Assembly (NCBI GenBank): GCA_004565275.1
Contig: SDOX01000122.1
Coordinates: 193,124 to 257,123, forward strand
Source: Nannochloropsis salina CCMP1776
Lineage: Eukaryota > Sar > Eustigmatophyceae > Eustigmatales > Monodopsidaceae
Reading direction: 5' to 3'
Length of the DNA stretch: 64,000 bases
Part shown: one piece after another, positions 44,247 to 53,486 of the stretch
How the letters are laid out: each line of letters begins with the position of its first letter
How positions within the stretch are numbered: position 1 is the first letter of the stretch
The notes under the pieces: model-generated
What the model was told of the DNA's origin: nothing
Databases searched by the model: none
What the model saw: the letters and a program-made list of their open reading frames with translations, nothing else
Program-made: the position numbers and the translations under genes

Positions 44247-46148
44247 TCATCTTTCACGAAGCACAATCGCGACCAAACAGGTGATCATGACAACGAGCCC
44301 CACCAGGACCTGTCCCAGCGCCAGTCTCCGACGGAAATGCGGCCAGGGGTGCGCATAGAAATAGAGGAGGCCCGGAAGCAGGTACGACACGGCGGTGGAC
44401 CCCGTAGCCCCCACGATTTCCAAGACAAGAGAGAGGTCTTGGACCAAGAGGGCAATAAGGAGGGAGGCAGCGAGGAAGAGGAGGGTCACGCAGGTGGCAC
44501 GGAAGGCGATCAAAGGGGGGGAAAGGGGCGCTGGGCGGCTCTCACGCCGTCCAGACCGGTGGGTCTCCTCCCCCGCCCAGAGCGCCCAGAGGGCCAGAAG
44601 GCAGGTGCGGGCTGGGTGTGCCTGGAGAGGGTAGGTAAAAGTGACGAGGACGGACAGGGCGGCACGGAGGGAGGTGGAGAGGAGGGAGGCCGGGAAGGAG
44701 AGGAGGAGGTCCCGTTGAAGCGCGGCGCCGTACGTGAGGTAGGCAGCAAAGGCCAGGGTCAAGTAGACCCCGAGACTGAGGCCCGTGGCAGCCATGATGG
44801 TCTGCCGGGTCCGGCGCGGCGTTGGGTCGGCGAGTTCGTTGCACAAGAGTCCAAAATTTTGATGGGCGGTGTAAGAATACACAAAGATGGGCAAGACTTG
44901 GAGGATTGCGGGCCCCGTGCCAGCGATCTTGACCGGCCCACGACACGGGGGGGCAAGGGCGAGAACGAGGCGGGAGGGGCGGGGGCTGTTGTGGGGGGAA
45001 CGGGGTGGATCGACCGCTCCCAGTGTGGCCGCCACCGAGGCCAGGGCAGGCGGCGGCGTCGGCTGGCGGGTCACGCCCAAGCTGTTCCCTTGACAGGGGT
45101 TTAGGACCTGCCCTGCGTAGAGCAAGGCCACCAAAGTTAGGACAAGGACGATGCCCACGGAGATGCCGCTGGTGAAGCGGAGGGCAGAGAGGTGGCTGGC
45201 GAAACTCAGGGGGGCCACGAGGAGGAAAGCCAAGGTCACCCAGACCCAGCGTTCTTCCCACACGTCCGCGGGCGGGCCACCGAGGGGATGTTGCCGGGCT
45301 TCCTTGACCACGTCGGGGAGGAGGTCGCCGACAATCACCAGGTAGGAGATGGCCACACCGAAGCATTTGACGGCGACGGTCGCGTCGACCAGGACGGTTC
45401 CCCTGGGCATACAGACCTGGCAAAGTGTGTAGAAGGACGCGGGACGAGGCTGGGAAGGAGGGACGTGCGGGCCGGAAAGGCTCCGTTGGTGGACCGTGCG
45501 GGCGGAGCGCGTCAAGAGGTCGAAGCCATGCCCGCTCAAGACGGCGCTGAGCAGCAAGAGACTGCCTCCCACGAGCCACCCGCTTTGCGCCACGGCGTAA
45601 GGCAGGCCCAAAATGCCCGCGCCCATCATGTTGTTTGCCAGCACCGCCACACAGGACCACATAGCGGCCTGGTTGGCTTTGGGGGGGGGCGCATGGAGGA
45701 GCAGGTCGCTGCCTTGCTCCTGGGGTGTGTGGCCCTCCTCCCCGAGGCACTCCTCTTCCTCGTCTTCCCCAAGGTCGGGGGTGCGGGACAGGTCCACGAC
45801 CGGCGAGAAAGGCATCTGCCACGCATTTCCCACGTCCTCCTCGTCGTGAACAAGGCTTGATGGGGGGTCCCTCTCGGGGGGGTAATGGACTAGCTGGCTG
45901 TAACCCTGAGGAAAACGAAACGAGACCCGAAAGGCAGTGACTGAAGTGGCGTCATCATACGTTAGGCAGGAACGCATCTTTAAACGTAAGATCAAGAGGG
46001 TCGTAGGGTACAATTCACAAGCAAGAATGGAAAGGGATTGGGGGACGAAAATGGTGAAATTAATAACTGATGCCATTAATCGAGTACAAGGACGCTGTGA
46101 CCTGGCCCCTACCTCATTTCCCCCCAAAGATTCGCCCCCGGTGGGCAT
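44247..46148 (-). CDS. amino acid transporter, AAAP/SLC38 family
   Basis: A 633-residue frame on the minus strand. After an acidic cytosolic N-terminus, the first membrane segment (about 162-190) reads WSCVAVLANNMMGAGILGLP, the family's conserved N-x-x-x-G-x-G-I-L-x-x-P motif. About ten more hydrophobic segments follow, including GVAISYLVIVGDLLPD, IAGTGPAILQVLPIFVYSYT (the conserved F-x-Y-x-x-H/Q region) and a C-terminal VVMITCLVAIVL. These transporters couple neutral amino acid uptake to H+ or Na+. An acceptor-like TTTTCCTCAG precedes GYSQLVHYPP at about residue 81, so the first 80 residues of the frame may be partly intronic and the true start unresolved. Confidence 0.82.
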   Translation of the reverse strand: MPTGGESLGGNEVGARSQRPCTRLMASVINFTIFVPQSLSILACELYPTTLLILRLKMRSCLTYDDATSVTAFRVSFRFPQGYSQLVHYPPERDPPSSLVHDEEDVGNAWQMPFSPVVDLSRTPDLGEDEEEECLGEEGHTPQEQGSDLLLHAPPPKANQAAMWSCVAVLANNMMGAGILGLPYAVAQSGWLVGGSLLLLSAVLSGHGFDLLTRSARTVHQRSLSGPHVPPSQPRPASFYTLCQVCMPRGTVLVDATVAVKCFGVAISYLVIVGDLLPDVVKEARQHPLGGPPADVWEERWVWVTLAFLLVAPLSFASHLSALRFTSGISVGIVLVLTLVALLYAGQVLNPCQGNSLGVTRQPTPPPALASVAATLGAVDPPRSPHNSPRPSRLVLALAPPCRGPVKIAGTGPAILQVLPIFVYSYTAHQNFGLLCNELADPTPRRTRQTIMAATGLSLGVYLTLAFAAYLTYGAALQRDLLLSFPASLLSTSLRAALSVLVTFTYPLQAHPARTCLLALWALWAGEETHRSGRRESRPAPLSPPLIAFRATCVTLLFLAASLLIALLVQDLSLVLEIVGATGSTAVSYLLPGLLYFYAHPWPHFRRRLALGQVLVGLVVMITCLVAIVLRER

Positions 46149-47217
46149 TTCACCCCCACAGTTTTTTCCCCTCGTAATTTACAGACTCTCCTCTGTCGTG
46201 TGTGAATGGAAATCGATGGATGGCATCAACACGAAATTACCCGCACAGCTGAAGTTGCAGCGGGCCCACAGGAGGCATAAAAAATAGCCAAAACCATCAA
46301 TTTTATTCCCTCATACCGAAGACCATGCAAAGTCAAAAGTCTTGCACCAAGGATATCGGACAGCACCTGCCACCGATTTAGTTGATATTGTGCAACAAAT
46401 TCGGTGCCTTTTGTAAGTCCTTCCTTCATAGCAGCGGGGAAGCGGCTTGTTATTTCTTCTCGCAACTTTTTCTCCAAGCTTGTCTGCCAAATTAGTAAAT
46501 CAATCCATGCATCAAACACATTATACCGCATTTCTTGAAGAAGGGTGGTAATCAATGCGCGCTGAATGCCTGTATGCTTATAATCGGACTTGAGGGCTTC
46601 TTTTTTGGGCCTCACGTCACGCCGGGAGGAAGCTTCCACCTCCCCTCGTATCAATTGCATTGTATAACATCCTTCGGGAAGTCATGCACGGCTGGAATGA
46701 GTGTTGGCGTGAACATTTTTACCCGATCTGTCACAGTCGTGTCACTAGCAATATATTAGCCTTTGCTTCAGTATATCCTTGGTATTGGATCCCAAGGGAC
46801 CTTGCCTTCCACGCCGGACAGGCCCTCCCACCTCCCCTACCGGGCTAAAACCACAGTCATAGAAATATAGACAGCACGAAAAAGTGTTGTAGCTGTCAAG
46901 CACAAACATGATATCACGCCTACGACTATACATGCATTTGAGGACTCACCTTTTTAGCAGACTGTTGGGATGATGTCGATTTTTCAGTCGAGGGGGCTTT
47001 GGGAAGCGTTCTTTGAGTGCCAGCGTATTTACACGAAATTGTGAAGCACAACAAATCGCAAGGACATGCAAGCTCGAGGAGGTCTTTTAATAGGCACATA
47101 GAAGAAAGGGGGAAAAAGTAGGGGTAAATTTTTTCACCCTGGCGCTTCACTCATCGACTCAACATCCTCCGCATTTGATCACTCCCACGCAGGACGTCGG
47201 TGCGCCCCCCCAAACCC
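46149..47217. other. head-to-head intergenic, no gene seen
   Basis: About 1.07 kb, AT-richer, between the transporter and SF3B3. A splice-acceptor-like CCCACGCAG ends just before the SF3B3 ATG, so a 5'-UTR intron may lie here. Confidence 0.4.
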
Positions 47218-48821
47218 ATGAATCTAGTGGCTTACACACTCAAGCCTCCAACGGGCGTGAGTCGGGCGCTGGTGGGCTGCTTCTTGGAAGGGGAGGAAGG
47301 GGAAGAAGAAGAGGAACTCTTGGCCTTGGTCCGTGGAGTTGGCACCGTGGAGATCGTCCAGGTATTGACCCCTCCTCCTCCCTCCCCTCGCACCAACGGG
47401 AAGGAAGGAACACAAGAGGCGAAGGAAAGGGAAGGAAACGGGGCAATCCTCCACACCCTCTGCTCCCAGCCCACCTTTTCCGCCATCCGGGCATGGGCCT
47501 GCCTGCGGCCTGTAGGCGGCACCAAGGACCTGTTGGCCGTAACCTCGGACGCAGGCATGCTCGCTTTGGTGGAACTGGTCGCCCGCCCTGCGAAGACAGC
47601 CTCCCATGCAGTCGCTTACCACCTGCAACGCGTCGCCTCCTTGCTCTTGGGTACATCCGGGTGTGCTCGGAGCGTGCCCGGGCAATACGTCGCTGCCGAT
47701 CCGAGCGGGCGGGCCGTCATGGTCAGCTCCATGGACGGGCATCTCACATGCGCCGTGGTGCTGCGAAACGCGGCCACGGGGGCAATCGAGCTTCGACGGA
47801 GCCGTGTTGGCGGGGATCTGGGGGCAGTGAGTGGGCAAGCTACGGTCTTGGACGCGGCGGGCGCGCACGTTGGGGTGGGGCCTCCCCGCTTCCTCCTCTT
47901 GGTCGGGGGGGACGAGGCGGACGGAGCGCGGGCCCGAGAACGCGCCCGGGCCAAGGAGGAGGATGGATTGAGCTTGCCTGAGGAGAGTCTGAAGCACGTG
48001 CTCGTCCTGGAGTTGGACCTGGAGACCAACACGTTGGCCCCGGCGGGGCGACTCCCTGTCTCCTCCACCGGCTCGGCCCTCCTTCCCCTCCCTCCCCCCC
48101 TCCCTCCCTCCCCCCCGCCTTTCCCTCAAGCTTGCGGACCCTTTCTGGTCCTGAGCGAGAACTGGGTGAGTGTCCACCACCCTTGGGCCTTCAAAGAGGC
48201 TCGTGCCCCCATCCCACGCCCGCGGGGACTGCCTTCCGCCCAAGGGGTCCTGCCCGTCGCCTGGACGCTGTGGGAAGGGAGGGAGCAGGGCAAGGGGGGA
48301 AGGTGGCGGGTCTTGATGCAAGGGGAGGGGGGCGACCTATACGCCGTCCATATCCAGTGCCCGGAAATGACGGAAGCGGGCCCGGCCTCGACCTCGACCT
48401 CGACCTCGACCTCGACCCCATCCTCCCTCCCCAGCCTGAGGATCGTTGCTCTCACCGACTGGATCCCACCTTGTACCGCCCTGGCTGCGTTGACGGGTCG
48501 CTGGAGTGGGCGGAGGGAGGGCGGGGAAGAGGGCGGGGGGGAGGCGGGGGGGAGGGCGGGGGGCAGGGTCCAGGCTCCTGTGGTCAGGGGCGGAGACGGG
48601 CGACCACGTCTTGTACGTGCTCAGGGAGGGCGGGAAGGAGGGAGGGAGGGGTAGGACGACGCGCGTCTGGTGGGGGGGACCTTGAGGACCCTGTGATGGT
48701 CTCGGCATCCACAAGTGCGTCCTCTCAACCCTCCCTCTTTTCCCCCTCTTCTCTTCGTATTGCCTTCGCAGGAGCGGCAGAGCTTGTGTACGGCGGTACA
48801 ATGAAGACCCTGGGGAGATAA
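47218..48821 (+). pseudogene. SF3B3: SF3B3 (SAP130) N-terminal part, broken
   Basis: SF3B3 is the three-beta-propeller scaffold of the SF3b complex in U2 snRNP. From ATG 47218 the start MNLVAYTLKPPTGVSRALVG, then GGTKDLLAVTSDAGMLAL, RSVPGQYVAADPSGRAVMVS, and RPIPRPRG-like and GEGGDLYAVHI segments follow the family in order. Near 48530-48690 the frame shifts twice inside G-rich runs: WSGAETGDHVLYVLREGG is in a second frame and GGDLEDPVMVSAS in a third. It then stops at 48821. The middle propeller region, several hundred residues, is absent from the window. Left as it stands it cannot make a full protein. An in-frame CTCGAC repeat encodes an ST dipeptide run at 48387-48417. See the C-terminal part at 51190-53061. 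Confidence 0.8.
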
Positions 48822-50014
48822 GGGGGAAGAAGGGAGGGAGGGAGGGAGGGAGGGAAGGCAGAGTCTAGAGCTCACTCGGGCTGCGTTTTCGTCGGCACTG
48901 GAGATGCCCTGTGAAGGATCCCTCTCTCTGATCCTCTTTCGCTTCTAAAGTGTAGTTAGCGCTAGCATGGCACGGGCAGAAAGACGGAAGGGAAAGGAGG
49001 GAAGGAGGGAGGGAGGGAGGGAGGGAGGGGGAACGAGCCGATAAATTCATACACGGGTCTGGGACGACGACATGAAGGGACGGCCAAACTCGCACAAAAG
49101 GAAGAAAAAAAGAAAATCAAGGGTCCATGCTCATCGAATCCGCGGCGTGTAGGCACGAGGTGCTAAGAGGGCAAGCCTATGCTCCCTGCCTAGGAGGCAA
49201 TAAGCTCAGAGATCCTCCCTGGTCCTCCTGAGTCTTCCCCTGATCCCATCCTCCATACGCCTCACCGCGTGCGTGAAGTTTTGGCGCGATAATCTCGCCC
49301 GGCCGGCCCGCGGTTCGTATACTCGCATCGGCCAGGGACCAGTGAAACCCACCTCTCGCACAAAAGGCGCGAAGACAAAATAGGAGATGCCCGCACACGA
49401 GCTGACTCGTGCTTGTGGCGCTCGTATCGCAGGCATACATCGATAGTTGTTGCGTACTTTTTTTACCATTCATATCATATGCGCACGGTACAAATCAGTC
49501 CCCATCACCCCGCCTGACCCCCCCCCTCTGCCTCAGGCAAGCAGCCCATCCTCTCCCTCTCGGAACCTCCTGAACTCAGCTTCCTCCCCTCCCTCCCCAT
49601 CACGCGTCGTCTCAGCCTCCTCCTCCCACCAGGCCCCTCCCCCCTCCTCCGTCCCTCCCTCCCTCACCCAGCGACCCGCCCCCGCTGTCTCGACCGGGCC
49701 CATTGCCCTTCCTTATCGCCGTTTTTCGACACGCATCCTCCCTCTGCACGCCCCAGACATTTATGCCAGTCGGCACCTCGCTGCTGTCGAAGGACTCCCT
49801 CATGGACATACCCACGCGTTGTCACGTAATGCCTCACACTCACTGCTTTATTATATTGCCCCACCCGTGAACACAAGCCCCTCTTCTGAGCGCTTTTCCC
49901 CAAGGGCCCTGCCATCTTTTCCTGCCATTTCCTCCCCCCTTGAGGCCGACACTCTCCTCCATCCGGACCACTCGTTACTCCCTCCCGCCCTCCCTCCCGC
50001 TCTCCCTCCGTTCC
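48822..50014. other. region between SF3B3 N-part and RNR2 3' end
   Basis: About 1.2 kb with two (GGGA)n tracts (48834-48857 and about 49005-49028) and no recognised gene. It probably includes the 3' flank of the minus-strand ribonucleotide reductase fragment. Confidence 0.4.
48834..48857. repeat. (GGGA)n tract at the break point of SF3B3
   Basis: Five to six GGGA units directly after the last SF3B3 N-part frame. The following unique sequence no longer resembles SF3B3. Confidence 0.85.
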
Positions 50015-50241
50015 TCAGAAATCCGCGTCCGTCGTGAAAGCCCTGGAGGCTCCCCCTCTGCCCTCCTTGTGGTTGGCCATAACGCCCGCCTTCTGGTACT
50101 CGCCCACGCGCTTCTCGAAGAAATTCGTCTTGCCCTAAGGAGGAGGGAGGATCAAGAGGAGGGAAGCACCGGGGGAGGGAGGGTTACTCGCACGGTGATG
50201 CACGCATGCGCTCATTCACACGCATCTCTATACATGCATTG

Positions 50242-50242
<1 letters not shown>

Positions 50243-50279
<37 letters not shown>
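50243..50279. repeat. (AT)n microsatellite
   Basis: Uninterrupted alternating AT of about 36 bases in the last intron of the R2 fragment. Confidence 0.95.
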
Positions 50280-50281
<2 letters not shown>

Positions 50282-50735
50282 GTGTGTCTGAGGAATCGGA
50301 AGCCAGAACGGGGACAAGGACGCACCTGAAGGGAAATCAGCTCCATCCACTCGAAGGGGTTGCTCACGTGGAAGTGTTTCTCGTACCCAAGGGCCACCTG
50401 AGGGGGAGGAAGAGGAGGGGTTGAAGAATGGGCACAGGCGAGGGAAGGCGAAGGAGAAGGCGAGGGACCGCTTCGAATGTGGGACAAGGCAGGGTTTTGA
50501 AAAGGAAAGCTCGCTCCTCTCTCCCTCCCACCCTCCCACCCGTCGACGAAGAAACGGGGGAAACGACAGGTATCTCCCTTCCTCTTGCCCTCACTCCCTC
50601 CCTCCCTCCCTCCCTCCCTCCCTCCCTCCCTCCCCACCAGGAGTCGATCCGCCACGTAACGGATGTAGGTAGACATCATGTCCTTATTCATGCCGATCAA
50701 AGAGCAGGGCAACCTGGTGCAGGCGGAAAATGAGA

Positions 50736-50840
50736 GTCTCTTTAGATTCTAGTGCCGCGACAAGTAATGCGAATCTCTTGGATTCGAGTGCCGTGACAAG
50801 CAATGCGAATCTCTTAGATTCGAGTGCCGCGATAAGCAAG
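50736..50840. repeat. 36-bp minisatellite, three copies
   Basis: Units 50736-50772, 50773-50808 and 50809-50840, each ATCTCTTRGATTCGAGTGCC-like, with a few substitutions. They sit in an intron of the R2 fragment. On the plus strand they are open and would encode a 12-residue repeat (NLLDSSAxTSNA), but there is no supporting gene. Confidence 0.9.
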
Positions 50841-51189
50841 TCCTTGGGCCAATACCTTCGCAGGCATGGAAAGACGTGCCCGTGCCTCCCTTTCTCTTCC
50901 TTCCTTCCCTCCCTCCCTCCCTCCCTCCCTTCCTTCCTCATCACTCACGCGTCGCAGACAAAGCTCTGTTCTACCTCCACCGCCTCCATAACAATCTCCA
51001 AGACACGCTCCCGGCTCTGGAGGAGGAGGGGAGAGAGGGAATAAAGAGGGAGGGAGGGAAAGGAAGAAAGGAATGCTTCAGGATTGTAAAAGCGAACTCG
51101 GAGGGATTGCTAGGTGGGAAAGAAAGAAAAGGGGCGGAAAGGGAGGGGGGGAGGAGGGAGGGAGGGCGGGCGGGAGGGAGGGAGGGAGG

Positions 51190-53061
51190 GAGGAGTCGGG
51201 CGGGGCGCTTGTCGCCTATTGTCCGGGGAGCGTGGGCTGGTTGTGTTGGGAAGAAGGGGACAGAACGGAGGAAGACGAGGAGGGAGGGAAGGAGGGAGGG
51301 CAGGTACCTCCCCGCCTGGTGGAACACCCGCTCGCCTACGACGCGATGGACGTATTGGCGGGTATTCATTTGACCAAGGTCGGCCACGCGCTGGTAGGCA
51401 TCTATAGCCCGTCCTCCTCCGGTGCCTCCTCCTCCTTGCGCTTGTTCTGGATGGAAGGAGTGGCTCGGAACGGGCTCGTCCACGACGTGTACGACCGGGC
51501 CCTGGGGCACACGCCCCGGGGGGCGGTGGCTGTGCCGAGGGCGGATTTGATGGTGGTGGTGGAGGGGGAGAGGGCGGGGAGGGGGTGGGGAGGCTCGTGG
51601 AGGGGAGGGGAGGGGAAAGCAGAGGAGGAGGCGATGGAGGTGGACGCCAAGGGGGAGGGAAGAGCCGAGGGAGGGGCGGACGGCGGCCTGGTAGGGAGCG
51701 CGGTCCGCCTTCTGGAAGTTTCCACGGGCCAGACGCGTCAGTTGCTTCCCTTGGAACCCGGGCGCATGGCCGTGGCCGTTGAGATTTTAAAATTCCGTTG
51801 TGCACCCCCGCATGAACTCTTTGTGGTGGTGGCGGTGGCGCCTGTGCCCACGACCTCGCCTACTTCCAATCCCTACACCACTCCATCGCAGTCGAAACGC
51901 CTACGGCACGCCCCCCTGCCCTCCCCTTCCCCCACGTCCCCTCCCCCGCCCCTCCCTCCCTCCTTCCCTCCCTCCCCCCCTCCCGCCGGCTACCTCTACA
52001 CCTACCGAGTCCTTGCTACGGGTTTGGAACTGGCCCATATCACCGATATTCCCGCCGCCGACGACGTGGGCCCCCCCCTCTCCCTCGCGGCCTTCGCGGA
52101 GGAGGGGCGGCTGTTGGTCGGCTTCGGTTCCCCCGGCCCGTCCTCCCCCCCGCCCTCCTTCCCTGCCTCCCCCTGCGTGCGTCTCTACGACCTGGGGAAA
52201 CGCCGATTGTTGAAGCGGGCCGACTCGGGATGTCTGAGCGGGAAGGGAGGGCGGGAAGGCGGGCGCCCGGGGGGAGGTATCACCCGGCTGTTGCACCAAG
52301 GACCCTGGGTCTTTGCGGTCGATTGCCTCACTGGGGTGCATGCCTTGTACTACCTCTCTGGGGAGAATACCTTCACACTGGTCGCGGACATGGAGGCCTC
52401 CCCCCGGTTGGTCACGGACGCGTTGCTGCTGGATACCCGGACGGTCGCCGGTGCCGACCGGCAGGGGAATATTTTTGTGGCGCGAACGCCCTGGGAAGCA
52501 GTGATGAGTGTGGAAGGGGTGGGGTTGGGGAATGGGCAGGAGGGTGGGAGGGAGGAGGGGATTGGTCCTACGGGTGGGAGAGCCTTTTGGAAGGTGTGTG
52601 GGGAGGGCGGGGAGGCACCTTCGAGATTGGAGAGTCTGGTCGAGTACCATGTGGGGGAAACGGTTTCGGCGATCGTCCCGGCCCGCCTTGGACGGAAGGG
52701 GGAGGGGGCTCGGATGGGCTTGCTGTACGCGACGATTGAAGGCACCTTAGGAATCTTGTCCCCCCTGTACTCTCCCCGCGAGAAAGAGGTCTTGCTCAAA
52801 GTGGAGGGCGCACTCCTGAAACTCTGTGCGGGGGGGGAGGGAAAGGAGGAAGTGGATCGGGGTTTGTTTGTAACGGCTCGGGATTTGATCACCTTTCGAT
52901 CGGCCATACGACCGGCGAAAGGGGTGATTGATTTGGACGTGATTGTGGCAGCGGGCGCGAAGCGACGGGCGTTGGCGGCAAAAAAGGCGAAATTGAGCGC
53001 AGAAGAGGTAGAAGAGGTATTGAACGAGACCCTTGCAGGGATGACGTTGATGAGGGGCTGA
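51190..53061 (+). pseudogene. SF3B3: SF3B3 (SAP130) C-terminal part, 5' truncated
   Basis: An open frame continuing to a stop at 53061. Recognisable order: HPLAYDAMDVLAGIH, ALGHTPRGAVAVPRADLMVV, SAVRLLEVSTGQTRQLLPLE, YLYTYRVLATGLELAHITDI, VRLYDLGKRRLLKRA, DALLLDTRTVAGADRQGNIF, EYHVGETVSAIVP and LYATIEGTLGILSP, all matching the third propeller and C-terminus of SF3B3/CPSF160-type proteins. The frame is formally open back to 51073, but 51073-51190 is mostly (GGGA)n translated as GREGG. Long Gly/Pro inserts are present. The part joining it to the N-terminal half is not in the window; an inverted R2 fragment lies there instead. Confidence 0.8.
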
Positions 53062-53486
53062 CGAGGAGGGAGGGGAGGACGGGGTGGAAGGATGGAGGGC
53101 GAACACGGGCAAAGTAACGGGGGATGTATTGGCTGCGAGTGCCAAGAAGGCTTTTAAAAAAATGTTAGGATTATCTCGAATAGTTTTAGAACCTTCCGGA
53201 AGGTCAACGGATTTTCTAAATTTTGAATCGGGGGGGATTTCCCCTCTTCCTTATTAGGAAGAGACCCCCCTCTTGCTTCCCAAAGCAAATTTTCTGCTCG
53301 CATATCTTCCTTCTCACGGTACAGTTACCCAGTTCTCTTCTCCCCTCCCTCCCTCCCTTCCCCCTCTCTCCCTCCCTTCCCCCCTCTCTCCCTCCCTTCC
53401 CCCCTCTCCTTCTCCCTTCCCCCTCTCTCCCTCCCTTCCCCCCTCTCTCCCTCCCTTCCCCCCTCCCTCTTGCCGTCCTCCTCGTT
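53062..53486. other. short tail-to-tail region with C/T repeats
   Basis: About 425 bases between SF3B3 C-part and the DUF547 gene, with about 120 bases of CCCTCTCTCC-type repeats (53340-53465). No gene. Confidence 0.5.

Larger units (their letters stand above)
50015..51017 (-). pseudogene. ribonucleotide reductase small subunit R2, C-terminal exons only
   Basis: Four in-phase minus-strand exons: 51017-50950, 50713-50638, 50397-50326 and 50134-50015 (111 codons plus stop). In order they give RERVLEIVMEAVEVEQSF, then LPCSLIGMNKDMM..YIRYVADRLL, then LGYEKHFHVSNPFEWMELISL, then [19 protein letters not shown] and the terminal FTTDADF. These are hallmark class Ia R2 sequences; the C-terminal tail is the piece that docks on the large subunit. 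Roughly the first two thirds, with most iron and tyrosyl-radical ligands, is missing: the upstream flank turns directly into plus-strand SF3B3 sequence through a (GGGA)n tract. The fragment is complete at its 3' end. The enzyme makes dNTPs, so an intact copy is expected elsewhere. Confidence 0.85.

Noticed and set aside
44103-45104. 333-codon plus-strand frame
   Set aside because: Antisense of the amino acid transporter; Gly/Glu/Arg-rich content mirrors its leucine-rich membrane segments.
49447-50037. 196-codon Pro/Ser-rich plus-strand frame
   Set aside because: It runs antisense into the last R2 exon and its composition is that of C/T-rich spacer DNA.
50736-50840. Short regular repeats as a CRISPR array
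   Set aside because: The units are contiguous with no spacers, only three copies, and the genome is eukaryotic.
47218-53061. One SF3B3 gene with R2 nested in a giant intron
   Set aside because: The SF3B3 middle is missing and R2 lacks its 5' half, so neither gene would be complete under a nested-gene model.
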